Notes: a model not told the origin generated them from the sequence alone. A DNA stretch of 8,709 bases from Burkholderiaceae bacterium (GCA_023262365.1 JALRBF010000102.1:1-8709); one strand, 5' to 3'; shown: positions 1 to 6,734, counted from the first letter of the stretch. Numbers and translations: made by a program.

Positions 1-2
1 CA

Positions 3-410
3 GAGGTGACCGGCATCTCCGAGGACATGGCCGCCTACTCGGTGATCGGGATGGATCTGGGGTCGCTCAGCATGTCCGTCGGCCGCTTCCTCGGCTTGGG
101 CAATGACACGCTGGCCGCGCTCAAGCGGCTGCCTCCCAAGACGATGATCCAACCGGGTCGCAGTGACGAAGATGTGTTGCGCATCACGGCCAGTTGCGCG
201 AACGACTGCATAGACGCGCTCGAACTCCCGGCGGAACGCGCAGCACTGGCGCTTTCGTCGATCGTCGCCCGCTACGGTCGCGGCATGCGTCTCAGCGTGC
301 GTGACCTGAAGGACGCGTTGATCCCCAACGGACTGTCGGACGAGGTCTCCAGGGCCTGGACGCGCGCGGCACCCGGGCAGATAAAGGACGAGCCGGACGA
401 CGATTGGTGA
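3..410 (+). CDS. C-terminal part of a probable HDOD-type signalling protein (5' end outside window)
   Basis: The reading frame is open to the window edge, so only the last ~135 codons are seen. The first GTG (6) is probably an internal valine. The visible part is mainly helical. It runs through a Gly/Leu segment (about residues 25-45 of the visible part), a stretch reading DEDVLRITASCANDCIDAL, a second helical part with RYGRGMRLSVRDLKDAL, and an acidic tail ending DEPDDDW. This layout resembles, from memory, the C-terminus of betaproteobacterial HDOD-domain proteins, which are non-catalytic HD-fold relatives often fused to kinase-like or regulatory domains. No catalytic motif is visible, so the function is a family-level guess. 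Its stop codon (408-410) overlaps the 3' end of the convergent SRP RNA gene. Ile codons are 6 ATC, 2 ATA and no ATT, unlike the ATT-rich neighbours. It could be another helical regulatory protein. Confidence 0.45.
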   Translation, partial: EVTGISEDMAAYSVIGMDLGSLSMSVGRFLGLGNDTLAALKRLPPKTMIQPGRSDEDVLRITASCANDCIDALELPAERAALALSSIVARYGRGMRLSVRDLKDALIPNGLSDEVSRAWTRAAPGQIKDEPDDDW

Positions 411-502
411 CGAGCCTGACCCCGGCACTGGTCACCACGGTTAGGGCTGCTTGGTTCCCCACCTGACCCGGTTGGCCACTGCACCATGCGGGAAGGCTCG
501 CC
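409..502 (-). ncRNA. ffs: 4.5S RNA, small bacterial signal recognition particle RNA
   Basis: Read on the minus strand, this holds the SRP helix 8 signature. GGUCAGGU is followed by a GG-GGAA-CC hairpin (GGAA tetraloop at 458-455) and then AAGCAGCC, the Ffh M-domain binding site. Compared with the E. coli CC-GGAA-GG hairpin, both sides have flipped to GG/CC, which is a compensatory change. The ends close into a 9-bp terminal helix: GGCGAGCCU (502-494) pairs with AGGCUCGUC (417-409), with one G-U pair. Inner helices UCCCG/CCGGGG and GGUGC/GUGCC add support. The predicted length is about 94 nt, usual for the Alu-less 4.5S type. The RNA pairs with Ffh to target nascent membrane proteins to FtsY. 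It lies divergent to dnaX and convergent with the upstream gene, whose stop codon it overlaps. Exact ends are inferred from the helix. Confidence 0.93.
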
Positions 503-509
503 GCGTACC

Positions 510-515
510 ATTCTA
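510..515 (-). promoter_or_regulatory. Probable -10 element of the 4.5S RNA promoter
   Basis: The minus strand reads TAGAAT here, five of six matches to TATAAT. It lies 7 nt before position 502, the RNA 5' end predicted independently from the terminal helix. The spacing is what sigma-70 would give. No good -35 hexamer sits 16-18 bp upstream; a TTTAAA at 542-537 is 21 bp away. Confidence 0.55.
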
Positions 516-559
516 CGCACGCCGTTTGGGGCGGGCTTTAAAGGGGGATGGCCACGCCC

Positions 560-572
560 GGCATAAAATGCC
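560..572 (+). promoter_or_regulatory. dnaX -10-like element inside a short inverted repeat
   Basis: GGCAT-AAA-ATGCC (560-572) is a perfect 5-bp inverted repeat with a 3-nt centre. Within it TAAAAT (564-569) matches a sigma-70 -10 box in five of six positions. It ends 6 nt before the dnaX ATG, so the start site would fall on or next to the start codon. No convincing -35 is present. The repeat could be a binding site for a regulator, or chance. Confidence 0.4.
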
Positions 573-575
573 GCC

Positions 576-2297
576 ATGCTACATACCGCTTTGGCGCGCA
601 AGTACAGGCCCCGCCACTTTGGCCAGATGGTAGGGCAAGCCCACGTGGTGCAGGCCTTGAGCAACGCGTTGCGCTCTCAGCGGCTGCATCACGCGTACCT
701 GTTTACGGGCACGCGTGGCATTGGCAAAACCACGGTCTCGCGGATTTTGGCCAAGTCGCTCAACTGCGTGGGGCCAGACGGTAATGGCGGCATCACCGAC
801 ACCCCATGCGGCGTTTGCCACGTGTGCGAGCAAATCGACAGCGGCCGCTTTGCCGACTACATCGAGCTCGATGCCGCCTCCAATCGCGGCGTAGACGACA
901 TTCAATCGGTGCTTGAGCAAGCCTTGTACAAACCGGTGAACGGGCGTTTTAAGGTGCTCATGGTGGACGAGGTGCACATGCTAAGCACCACGGCGTTTAA
1001 TGCCATGCTCAAAACGCTCGAAGAGCCACCCGAGTACCTTAAGTTTGTGCTGGCCACCACGGACCCGCAAAAGGTGCCAGTCACGGTGTTGTCGCGCTGT
1101 TTGCAGTTCAACTTGCGGCCCATGGCGCCGGCCACCATTGCCGAGCACTTGCAGGGTTTGTTGCAACAAGAATCCGTTACCGCCCAAGCCTCGGCGTTGC
1201 CCTTGCTGGGCCTTGCTGCGCGCGGCTCCATGCGCGACGCGCTGAGCCTAACCGACCAAGCCATTGCCTACGGCAACGGCGAGCTTACCGAAGCCGCGGT
1301 GCGCGACATGCTGGGCCTGGTGGACGAAACCTGGGGCTTGCAGTTGCTTGAGGCGCTGGCCGCGGCCGATGGCGCGGCCGTGGTGCAGCACGTTCAAACC
1401 CTGCGCGAGGTGGGGCAGTCGGCGCAGGCGGTGTTGGACGTGCTGACCGAAACCCTGCACGCCATGGCCTTGGTGCAGTTGGCACAAGCCAATCCCACCA
1501 ACCACGCCACAGCCATTCAAGCCCTGGCCCTTGCACTGGCCCCAGACGAAACCCAACTGCTGTACAGCCTGTGCTTGCAAGGCCGGCAAGACCTTACCTG
1601 GGCGCCCGATGAGTACGCCGGACTGAGCATGGTGCTGCTGCGGTTTTTGGCCTTTGGCGGGGGCAGCAAAAAAAAAACCGTAACGCCTAAGCCTGAGTCG
1701 GTACCCGAGGCCACCCCTCCGGCCATCGCCGAACCTCAGCCCACACCGGAACTTAGTCCGCAAACCACTCCGGATCCCGCCCCCAACAACCCGCCGCAAG
1801 CGGCTCAGCCTGACGAGACCGAGCCATTGGCCACCACGCCAGCGGCCACCGCGCCCGAGTTGCCCCCCGCGCCAGTGGGCGAACCTACCAGCCACGACCA
1901 GTGGTGCGCCTTGGTTGAATCGTTGCTGCAGGCCGAACGCGTGGCCGCGCTGGCGCGCGAGTTGGCCATACGCAGCATGTGGCAGGGGGCACAGGGCGAG
2001 CCCACCGCACGCCAGTGGTGCGTGCAGGTTGAGGCGCCCGCGCTGGCCGACGACAGCCCGCGCCGCCGGCTTGAGCAGGCGCTGGCGCAGGCCGGGTACC
2101 CCGTTAAACTGGTGGTCTCGCTGGGCGAGGTAACCGACTGCGTGGCGCAGCGACACCAGCAACACCAAGCGGCCCAGCAGCAACACGCCGTGCAAACCCT
2201 CACCCAAGACCCCGACGTCCAACAGGTGATGCAGGCGTTTGGAGGCACAATTGTTCCGGGCTCGCTGGTGCTGCCAGGCCAGCCCCCTAACACTTAA
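576..2297 (+). CDS. dnaX: DNA polymerase III subunit tau (and gamma by recoding)
   Basis: This is the clamp-loader ATPase that loads the beta sliding clamp and, as tau, ties polymerase III cores and DnaB helicase together. The 573-aa product begins [17 protein letters not shown], typical of DnaX. Walker A is GTRGIGKT (residues 45-52). The zinc-module cysteines are C64, C78, C81 and C84. Walker B is [10 protein letters not shown] (127-136). The SRC arginine-finger motif is at 173-175, and a sensor-2-like [10 protein letters not shown] follows near 214. The clamp-loader collar domain precedes a Pro/Ala/Thr-rich linker (about 370-435) and the tau-specific C-terminus, which has a Gln/His-rich patch near the end. 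ATG 576 is the only sensible start: an in-frame TAA lies at 564-566 and the conserved N-terminus begins at once. There is no Shine-Dalgarno, so the mRNA may be leaderless. An A10 tract at codons 365-367 probably yields a short gamma form. ybaB follows after 17 nt. Confidence 0.97.
   Translation: MLHTALARKYRPRHFGQMVGQAHVVQALSNALRSQRLHHAYLFTGTRGIGKTTVSRILAKSLNCVGPDGNGGITDTPCGVCHVCEQIDSGRFADYIELDAASNRGVDDIQSVLEQALYKPVNGRFKVLMVDEVHMLSTTAFNAMLKTLEEPPEYLKFVLATTDPQKVPVTVLSRCLQFNLRPMAPATIAEHLQGLLQQESVTAQASALPLLGLAARGSMRDALSLTDQAIAYGNGELTEAAVRDMLGLVDETWGLQLLEALAAADGAAVVQHVQTLREVGQSAQAVLDVLTETLHAMALVQLAQANPTNHATAIQALALALAPDETQLLYSLCLQGRQDLTWAPDEYAGLSMVLLRFLAFGGGSKKKTVTPKPESVPEATPPAIAEPQPTPELSPQTTPDPAPNNPPQAAQPDETEPLATTPAATAPELPPAPVGEPTSHDQWCALVESLLQAERVAALARELAIRSMWQGAQGEPTARQWCVQVEAPALADDSPRRRLEQALAQAGYPVKLVVSLGEVTDCVAQRHQQHQAAQQQHAVQTLTQDPDVQQVMQAFGGTIVPGSLVLPGQPPNT
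1668..1677 (+). promoter_or_regulatory. A10 slippery tract in dnaX, probable tau/gamma recoding site
   Basis: Ten consecutive A residues read in frame as AAA AAA AAA A, giving Lys365-367. Both alternative frames close at once. The -1 frame reads N-R-N-A and stops at TAA 1688-1690. The +1/-2 frame reads P and stops at TAA 1681-1683. Slippage would therefore give a protein of about 368-371 residues that ends where the AAA+/collar region meets the tau linker. This is the known logic of gamma production in E. coli (ribosomal -1 shift on A AAA AAG) and Thermus (transcriptional slippage on an A9 run). A G-rich stretch (1656-1663) lies 4 nt upstream. A weak hairpin TCGG-TAC-CCGA (1698-1708) lies downstream. 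Which mechanism works here cannot be told from sequence alone. Confidence 0.75.
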
Positions 2298-2314
2298 GCG
2301 CGATAGGAAAACCG

Positions 2315-2647
2315 ATGTTTAACAAAGGACAACTCGCCGGCCTGATGAAGCAAGCGCAGGCCATGCAAGAAAACTTAAAAAAAGCGCAAGAAGAAATTGC
2401 CGCCATGGAAGTGGAGGGGCAGGCGGGCGCCGGGCTGGTTAAGGTGCGCATGACGGGCAAGCATCAGGTGTTGCGCGTCAGCATTGACCCCTCGGTCATG
2501 GGTGACGATCACGAGATGGTCGAAGACATGGTGGCCGCTGCCGTTAACGACGCCGCGCGCCAAATTGACGCCGAATCCGAGGCCCGCATGGCCAAGGTGG
2601 GTGGTGGCATGCCGGGCATGCCGCCGGGCATGAAGCTGCCTTTTTAG
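2315..2647 (+). CDS. ybaB: YbaB/EbfC family nucleoid-associated DNA-binding protein
   Basis: This 110-aa protein matches the YbaB/EbfC family in length and layout. It has an N-terminal amphipathic helix with [19 protein letters not shown] (residues 11-29), a central beta part containing [27 protein letters not shown] (about 33-59), and a C-terminal helix followed by a Gly/Met/Pro tail ending MPPGMKLPF. The family forms dimers that bind DNA with little or modest sequence preference and associate with the nucleoid. The gene sits between dnaX and recR, the usual position in many bacteria, and is probably cotranscribed with both. The start ATG has an AGGAAA ribosome-binding site (2305-2310) at suitable spacing, within the 17-nt gap after dnaX. 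A precise physiological role cannot be assigned from sequence. Confidence 0.95.
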   Translation: MFNKGQLAGLMKQAQAMQENLKKAQEEIAAMEVEGQAGAGLVKVRMTGKHQVLRVSIDPSVMGDDHEMVEDMVAAAVNDAARQIDAESEARMAKVGGGMPGMPPGMKLPF

Positions 2648-2656
2648 GCCCGCACG

Positions 2657-3253
2657 GTGGCGCAAAGCGCTGCGCTGGCCACGTTGATCGAGGCCTTGCG
2701 TCGCCTGCCCGGGGTGGGGGTGCGTTCGGCCTCGCGCATGGCCTACCACCTGTTGCAGCACGACCGGGTGGGGGCCGAGCAAATTGCCTTGGCCTTGCAG
2801 CAGGCGGTGCAGCGGGTGGGGCATTGCAGCGTGTGCCATACGTTGTCCGAAACCGACACGTGCGCCATTTGCCAAGACCCCGCGCGCGACCCCACCCGGC
2901 TTTGCGTGGTAGAGACACCGGCCGACCAGTTGGCGCTGGAGCGCACGGCGGTGTTTCAGGGGCGCTACCACGTGTTAATGGGGCGGCTTAGCCCGCTTGA
3001 TGGGGTGCAGCCCATGGACACCGGCATGCCCGGCCTCATTGAGCGTGTAAGCCGCGACGCTGGCACCCTGCAAGAGGTGATTGTGGCCACCAACTTCACC
3101 GCCGAGGGCGAGGCCACGGCCCACGTGCTGGCGCAAAGCCTTAAAGGTTTGGGCGTAAAGGTAAGCCGGCTGGCGCGCGGCGTACCCTCGGGCAGCGAGC
3201 TTGAGTACGTGGACTTGGGCACCATTGCCCACGCCCTCATCGACCGGCGCTAG
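2657..3253 (+). CDS. recR: Recombination mediator protein RecR
   Basis: RecR acts with RecF and RecO to load RecA on SSB-coated gaps in recombinational repair. The 198-aa product has the family's full layout. A helix-hairpin-helix is at [17 protein letters not shown] (residues 17-33). A four-cysteine zinc finger is formed by C57, C60, C69 and C72. A Toprim domain starts at LCVVETPAD (82-90, with E86) and continues through [13 protein letters not shown] and [15 protein letters not shown]. The usual Walker B-like C-terminus [17 protein letters not shown] closes the protein. The start is GTG 2657, 9 nt after the ybaB stop. No Shine-Dalgarno is clear, so translation probably depends on coupling to ybaB. 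The N-terminus aligns well in length with E. coli RecR. The stop TAG is shared in a CTAG with the convergent mltD stop. Confidence 0.97.
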   Translation: MAQSAALATLIEALRRLPGVGVRSASRMAYHLLQHDRVGAEQIALALQQAVQRVGHCSVCHTLSETDTCAICQDPARDPTRLCVVETPADQLALERTAVFQGRYHVLMGRLSPLDGVQPMDTGMPGLIERVSRDAGTLQEVIVATNFTAEGEATAHVLAQSLKGLGVKVSRLARGVPSGSELEYVDLGTIAHALIDRR

Positions 3254-3260
3254 CGCCGGT
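3243..3260. repeat. Perfect 18-bp palindrome carrying both convergent stop codons
   Basis: ACCGGCGCTAGCGCCGGT is identical to its reverse complement. Its central CTAG (3250-3253) supplies the TAG stop of recR on the plus strand and of mltD on the minus strand. In either RNA it can fold into a 7-bp GC-rich stem with a CUAG loop. No U-run follows on either side, so it is not a classical intrinsic terminator. It may stabilise 3' ends or slow polymerases that meet head-on. Confidence 0.8.
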
Positions 3261-4743
3261 TGCGCTTGCCGTAGTTGCGCGGCAGGTACACCGTAAGACG
3301 TTGGTCTTTGGCCAAGCGCGTGCTGGTGCTTAAACGGTTCCACTTGGCCAGCGACTGGGCCGAGACGCCCAAACGCTTGGCCATGCTGGCCACCGTTTCG
3401 CCCGCTTTGGCGCGAATGCGGTTGACCACGGTGCCGTCAATCGGGGTGAGCTTGAGCTGACCCGTCTCTGCAATGCGCTCGGAGACATCGCGCTTAACTT
3501 TTGCGCTGCGCTTGACCAGCAGCGTCGAGCCCTTGCGCACCACGCGGCCTTTGGGTATGTCGTTTACCTGCCTGAGCTCGGTGTCGCTCATGCCCACGGT
3601 GCGTGCAATGCGCGCCGTGTTCATGTTGCGCGGCGTGACGTACACCGTCCAACTGGCTAGGGCGCCTTGGTACTCGGCCAGGTTGGTGTTGAACAAAGCC
3701 GCGTTTTCCCACGGCAGTAGCACCTGCGGCGTGCCAGCAGCCAAAATCACCGGGTGCTTAAGCGACGGGTTGAGGGCGCGAAAATCCTCTTCTGATATGC
3801 GGGCCAGCTCGGTGACCAGTGCCACATCAATGTCACGCGTGATGGTGACCGCATCAAAGTACGGGTGATTGGGAATGATTGGCAGCGCCACCTGAAAGCG
3901 CTTGGGGTCTTTGACAATGTTGGCAAAGGCCAACAATTTGGGCACGTAGTTGCGCGTCTCGCGCGGCATGCGCAGGTTCTCGTAGGTGGTGGGTTTGCCC
4001 GCGTTGGCGTTGCGTCTAACCGCCCGGCGCACGTTGCCCTCGCCCCAGTTGTAACTGGCCAACGCCAGGTGCCAGTCTTGAAATTCGGCGTACAACTGCT
4101 CGAGGTAATCGAGTGCCGCGCGGGTTGAGGCCATGACGTCGCGCCGCTCGTCGCGAAAGTGGTTTTGTGCCAAATCAAAGTGGCGCCCGGTGGCAGGCAT
4201 GAACTGCCACATACCCATGGCTCGGGCGCGCGATTCGGCCTGAGGGTTAAACGCGCTTTCAATAAACGGCAACAGCGCCAACTCCATGGGCAGCTTGCGC
4301 CGCTGAACCTCTTCAACGATGTAAAACAAATAACGCTCCGCGCGTACCGTCATGCGGCCCATGTAGTCGGGGCGTGAGGCATACCAAACCTCGTGGGTTC
4401 GCACCAGTGACGATTCGATCCCGGGTAACGCCATACCGCGGCGTATGCGGTCCCATAGGTCGGGCACGCTGGTCTCTTCGGGGGTTTGCGGGGCTTGCGC
4501 CACTTGGCTGGTTACCGGCTCGGCGCTTACCAAGTCTTTGAGTTCGCCACCCGCATCGGTCGCTGGTGTGGCCGTGGCCGGGCGCGTGACACGCGCCGGG
4601 CTTGCCGGCGTGGTGGCGGCAGGGGTACCGCTGCCCATGGCGCTAACGGGCGAGGGCGCTTGCACCATGGTTTGGCAGCCTGTTAGGGTCACCACCAGCA
4701 GCGCCGCTAACCATGCCGCGCCCGGGTATCGGTGTGATGTCAT
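3250..4743 (-). CDS. mltD: Membrane-bound lytic murein transglycosylase D, LysM lipoprotein
   Basis: MltD cleaves the MurNAc-GlcNAc bond of peptidoglycan, leaving 1,6-anhydro ends, and is anchored as a lipoprotein facing the periplasm. From ATG 4743 the 497-aa product starts with a lipoprotein signal ending in the lipobox LTGC (Cys23), followed by a Pro/Ala/Thr-rich linker to about residue 80. The SLT domain holds [13 protein letters not shown] with the catalytic Glu162, then [14 protein letters not shown] and [15 protein letters not shown]. Two LysM-type modules follow (about 363-410 and 438-488), and the tail is basic. I chose ATG 4743 over upstream ATGs at 4779 and 4758. It forms an ATGA overlap with the gloB stop and places the signal peptide at the N-terminus. 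The gloB-mltD neighbourhood is also seen in E. coli. The gene is presumably cotranscribed from gloB. Confidence 0.94.
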   Translation of the reverse strand: MTSHRYPGAAWLAALLVVTLTGCQTMVQAPSPVSAMGSGTPAATTPASPARVTRPATATPATDAGGELKDLVSAEPVTSQVAQAPQTPEETSVPDLWDRIRRGMALPGIESSLVRTHEVWYASRPDYMGRMTVRAERYLFYIVEEVQRRKLPMELALLPFIESAFNPQAESRARAMGMWQFMPATGRHFDLAQNHFRDERRDVMASTRAALDYLEQLYAEFQDWHLALASYNWGEGNVRRAVRRNANAGKPTTYENLRMPRETRNYVPKLLAFANIVKDPKRFQVALPIIPNHPYFDAVTITRDIDVALVTELARISEEDFRALNPSLKHPVILAAGTPQVLLPWENAALFNTNLAEYQGALASWTVYVTPRNMNTARIARTVGMSDTELRQVNDIPKGRVVRKGSTLLVKRSAKVKRDVSERIAETGQLKLTPIDGTVVNRIRAKAGETVASMAKRLGVSAQSLAKWNRLSTSTRLAKDQRLTVYLPRNYGKRNRR

Positions 4744-5522
4744 GATTGGTTTTTCCATTCGCGCAGCACCGCCAGGCATTCGGTGGCGTGGGCCACGGGG
4801 TGCCCGGCGCGCGCTGATGCCGCTTGTTGCACCGTGGCGTGTGCGGTGCGCATAAAGGGGTTGATTTGCAATTCGAGCCCAATTTGGCTCGGAAGGGTAG
4901 GAAGGTTGGCGGCGCGACGCGCGGCCACTTGCTCAGCGTGGCGTTGCAGCGCCGGGTTGTGGGGCTCAACGCCCAGGGCAAAGCGCACGTTGCTTTGGGT
5001 GTACTCGTGGGCGCAGCACACCAGGGTGTGCGCGGGTAGCTCGGCCAGTTGCTGCAAGGCGCGCTGCATGTCGGCGGCGGTGCCTTCAAACAAGCGGCCG
5101 CAGCCGGCCGAGAACAGCGTGTCGCCACAAAACAGCACCGGTGCCTCATGCCCAGGCGGATTACCCACGTAGGCCACATGGCCGGCGGTGTGGGCGGCCA
5201 CATCGAGCACGCGCCACGTGGTGCCCAGCACGTTGAGGCTTTGCCCCGGCTGCACCGGCTCATACAAAAAATTGAAGTGCTTGGCCTCGCGGCTGGGCGC
5301 GTACACTTGGGCGCTTGGCGCCGCGGCAAGCAGCTCGCTTACGCCGCCAATGTGGTCACCATGATGGTGCGTAATGAGTACGCTGTGCAGCGTTAGGCCG
5401 CGCTTGTGCAGGGCTTGCAGCACGGGCTGCGCTTGGCCGGGGTCAACCACCATGGCCTGTCGATCATCGTGCAGCAGCCAGATATAGTTGTCGGTAAAGG
5501 CAGGGATGGGCAACAAGGTCAT
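4740..5522 (-). CDS. gloB: Hydroxyacylglutathione hydrolase (glyoxalase II)
   Basis: GloB hydrolyses S-D-lactoylglutathione to D-lactate and glutathione, the second step of methylglyoxal detoxification in the cytosol. The 260-aa product begins TLLPIPAFTDNYIWLL, typical of the family. It carries the metallo-beta-lactamase dinuclear metal site: THHHGDH (residues 51-57, THxHxDH), H115 in HTAGH, D134 in FCGDTLFSAGCGRLFEG, and H172 in CCAHEYT. The C-terminal substrate-binding part includes INPFMR (220-225), where E. coli GloB has INVFLR. ATG 5522 was chosen because conserved sequence starts right there; the frame extends to an ATG at 5600 but upstream codons look unrelated. The start codon overlaps that of the divergent methyltransferase gene. 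The stop overlaps the mltD start. A TATAAT lies just upstream. Confidence 0.97.
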   Translation of the reverse strand: MTLLPIPAFTDNYIWLLHDDRQAMVVDPGQAQPVLQALHKRGLTLHSVLITHHHGDHIGGVSELLAAAPSAQVYAPSREAKHFNFLYEPVQPGQSLNVLGTTWRVLDVAAHTAGHVAYVGNPPGHEAPVLFCGDTLFSAGCGRLFEGTAADMQRALQQLAELPAHTLVCCAHEYTQSNVRFALGVEPHNPALQRHAEQVAARRAANLPTLPSQIGLELQINPFMRTAHATVQQAASARAGHPVAHATECLAVLREWKNQS

Positions 5523-6300
5523 GTCGAGGCGAATTATAGGTAGGGACGATTGGTGGCACTCACCCGCGGCCCAAACGTTGCTGGGCTGGGAGCAGCGCAC
5601 CCTAGACCAGGTGGTCTCGGACGTGTTTGGCTACCACGCGGTGCAGCTGGGCTTGCCCGTGCTTGAGGCTTTGCGTGAAAACCGCATGCCGCACCGGTGG
5701 CGTTTTGGGCTGGGCGCCGAGTCGGCCCAGGCCTCGGGGCCTGAGGCGGTGGCACACCCGGCGGCGTTGCCGCTGGAGTCGGGCAGCGTGGACTTGCTGG
5801 TGCTGCCCCACACCCTAGAGCAAACCGCGTTGCCGCACGATTGTTTGCGCGAGGCCGCGCGGGTGTTGATGCCCGAGGGGCAGTTGGTGGTGACGGGGCT
5901 GCAGCCGCTGAGCTGGTGGGGGGCGCAATTTTGGCTTTCGCGGCGGGTGCGGCGCATGCGGGGCTTGGCCTTAAGCGAAGACGATTTGGCCCAAGACACC
6001 CCTGCCACCCACCAAATGCTCGGGCGCTGGCGGCTGCGCGATTGGCTGACGCTGTTGGATTTTGAGGTGCAGTGGCAGCGGGTGGGGGTGTTTCGGCCCC
6101 CGTGGCAAAACTCGCTGTGGCAGGCACGACTGGGGTGGATGGAACAATGGGGCGCGCGCTGGACGCCATGGCTGGGAGGGGCTTACGTGATGGTTGCGGT
6201 TAAACGCGTGGTGGGTATGCGGCGCATTCGTCCGGCGTGGCGCCGGCCATCGGCTCGGGCCCAGCCCGCACGCGCGGCCCAACGCGCACCGCACGCATGA
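5521..6300 (+). CDS. YafS-like class I SAM-dependent methyltransferase domain protein
   Basis: This 259-aa product resembles E. coli YafS in order and motifs. The N-terminal segment [20 protein letters not shown] (residues 21-40) is followed by a degenerate Rossmann part with [12 protein letters not shown] (89-100), [18 protein letters not shown] (109-126) and a [14 protein letters not shown] segment (170-183). It ends in a basic, Arg/Pro/Ala-rich tail (about 235-259). The glycine-rich SAM motif I is not clear, so activity and substrate are unknown. Its position beside gloB and before rnhA matches the yafS position in E. coli. ATG 5521 gives an N-terminus of usual length. ATG 5506, preceded by AAAGG at 5496-5500, is a real alternative that would overlap gloB by 17 nt. 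A TATAGT at 5483-5488 could be its -10. The stop overlaps the rnhA start. Confidence 0.85.
   Translation: MSRRIIGRDDWWHSPAAQTLLGWEQRTLDQVVSDVFGYHAVQLGLPVLEALRENRMPHRWRFGLGAESAQASGPEAVAHPAALPLESGSVDLLVLPHTLEQTALPHDCLREAARVLMPEGQLVVTGLQPLSWWGAQFWLSRRVRRMRGLALSEDDLAQDTPATHQMLGRWRLRDWLTLLDFEVQWQRVGVFRPPWQNSLWQARLGWMEQWGARWTPWLGGAYVMVAVKRVVGMRRIRPAWRRPSARAQPARAAQRAPHA
5533..5538 (-). promoter_or_regulatory. Consensus -10 element for gloB-mltD
   Basis: The minus strand reads a perfect TATAAT at 5538-5533. The gloB ATG begins 10 nt further on. Normal spacing puts the transcript start only about 3-5 nt before the ATG, so the mRNA would be nearly leaderless and lack a Shine-Dalgarno. A -35 at 16-18 bp is poor. 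The element lies inside the first codons of the divergent methyltransferase gene. Confidence 0.55.
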
Positions 6301-6734
6301 AGCCGCACGTGGTGGCCTACACCGACGGCGCCTGCAAGGGCAACCCTGGCCCCGGCGGCTGGGGGGTGTTGCTGGTGTCCAACCAGCAGCAGCGCGAACT
6401 GTGCGGCGGTGCCGCCAACACCACCAACAACCGCATGGAGCTCAGCGCGGTGATTGAGGCCTTGCGTGCGCTTAAGCGCCCCTGTCGGCTTGAGGTGTGG
6501 CTGGACAGCGAATACGTGCGCAAAGGCATCACCGAGTGGCTGGTGGGTTGGCGCGCCAAGGGGTGGCGAACCGCCGCAGGCAAACCGGTAAAAAACGTCG
6601 ATTTATGGCAGGTGCTGGACGACTTGGTGCACCAGCAAGGCCACGAGATTACCTGGCACTGGGTCAAAGGCCACGCCGGCCACCCCGGCAACGAGCGCGC
6701 CGACGCGTTGGCCAACCAGGGCGTACCGCGCTAG
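6297..6734 (+). CDS. rnhA: Ribonuclease HI
   Basis: RNase HI degrades the RNA strand of RNA:DNA hybrids, removing primers and R-loops. The 145-aa product has the type 1 RNase H fold with all catalytic residues: D10 in [18 protein letters not shown]48 in [10 protein letters not shown]70 in WLDSEYV, and H126 and D136 in [18 protein letters not shown]. The basic protrusion (about residues 80-100, [19 protein letters not shown]) that binds hybrids is present, as in E. coli. The start ATG 6297 overlaps the methyltransferase stop in ATGA and matches the family N-terminus. An upstream in-frame GTG (6237) would add an unlikely Arg/Pro-rich leader. There is no Shine-Dalgarno, so translation is probably coupled to the upstream gene. 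The stop shares a CTAG with convergent moaA. Confidence 0.97.
   Translation: MKPHVVAYTDGACKGNPGPGGWGVLLVSNQQQRELCGGAANTTNNRMELSAVIEALRALKRPCRLEVWLDSEYVRKGITEWLVGWRAKGWRTAAGKPVKNVDLWQVLDDLVHQQGHEITWHWVKGHAGHPGNERADALANQGVPR

Noticed and set aside
535..544. TTTAAA at 537-542 as a shared -35 for ffs and dnaX
   Set aside because: It is 21 bp from either -10 candidate, outside usual sigma-70 spacing, so I left it out as a feature.
548..784. Short plus-strand frame with a GGGGG ribosome-site-like stretch before ATG 548
   Set aside because: It enters dnaX in the wrong frame and reads through the conserved dnaX N-terminus as non-conserved peptide. The G-run is more likely incidental.
1248..2222. 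324-codon minus-strand open frame opposite dnaX
   Set aside because: It lies wholly antisense to a certain gene, and is low-complexity Gly/Arg/Gln/Leu-rich sequence with no recognisable motif. Such frames are expected in GC-rich coding DNA.
2375..2971. 198-codon minus-strand open frame over ybaB/recR
   Set aside because: It is antisense to two firmly identified genes and has no domain or initiation signal.
4744..4779. N-terminal extension of MltD to ATG 4779 or 4758
   Set aside because: It would put extra residues ahead of the lipoprotein signal peptide. ATG 4743 gives a proper signal and an ATGA overlap with gloB.
6237..6296. GTG 6237 as the rnhA start
   Set aside because: It adds 20 Pro/Arg/Ala-rich residues not found in RNase HI and lies deep within the methyltransferase gene.
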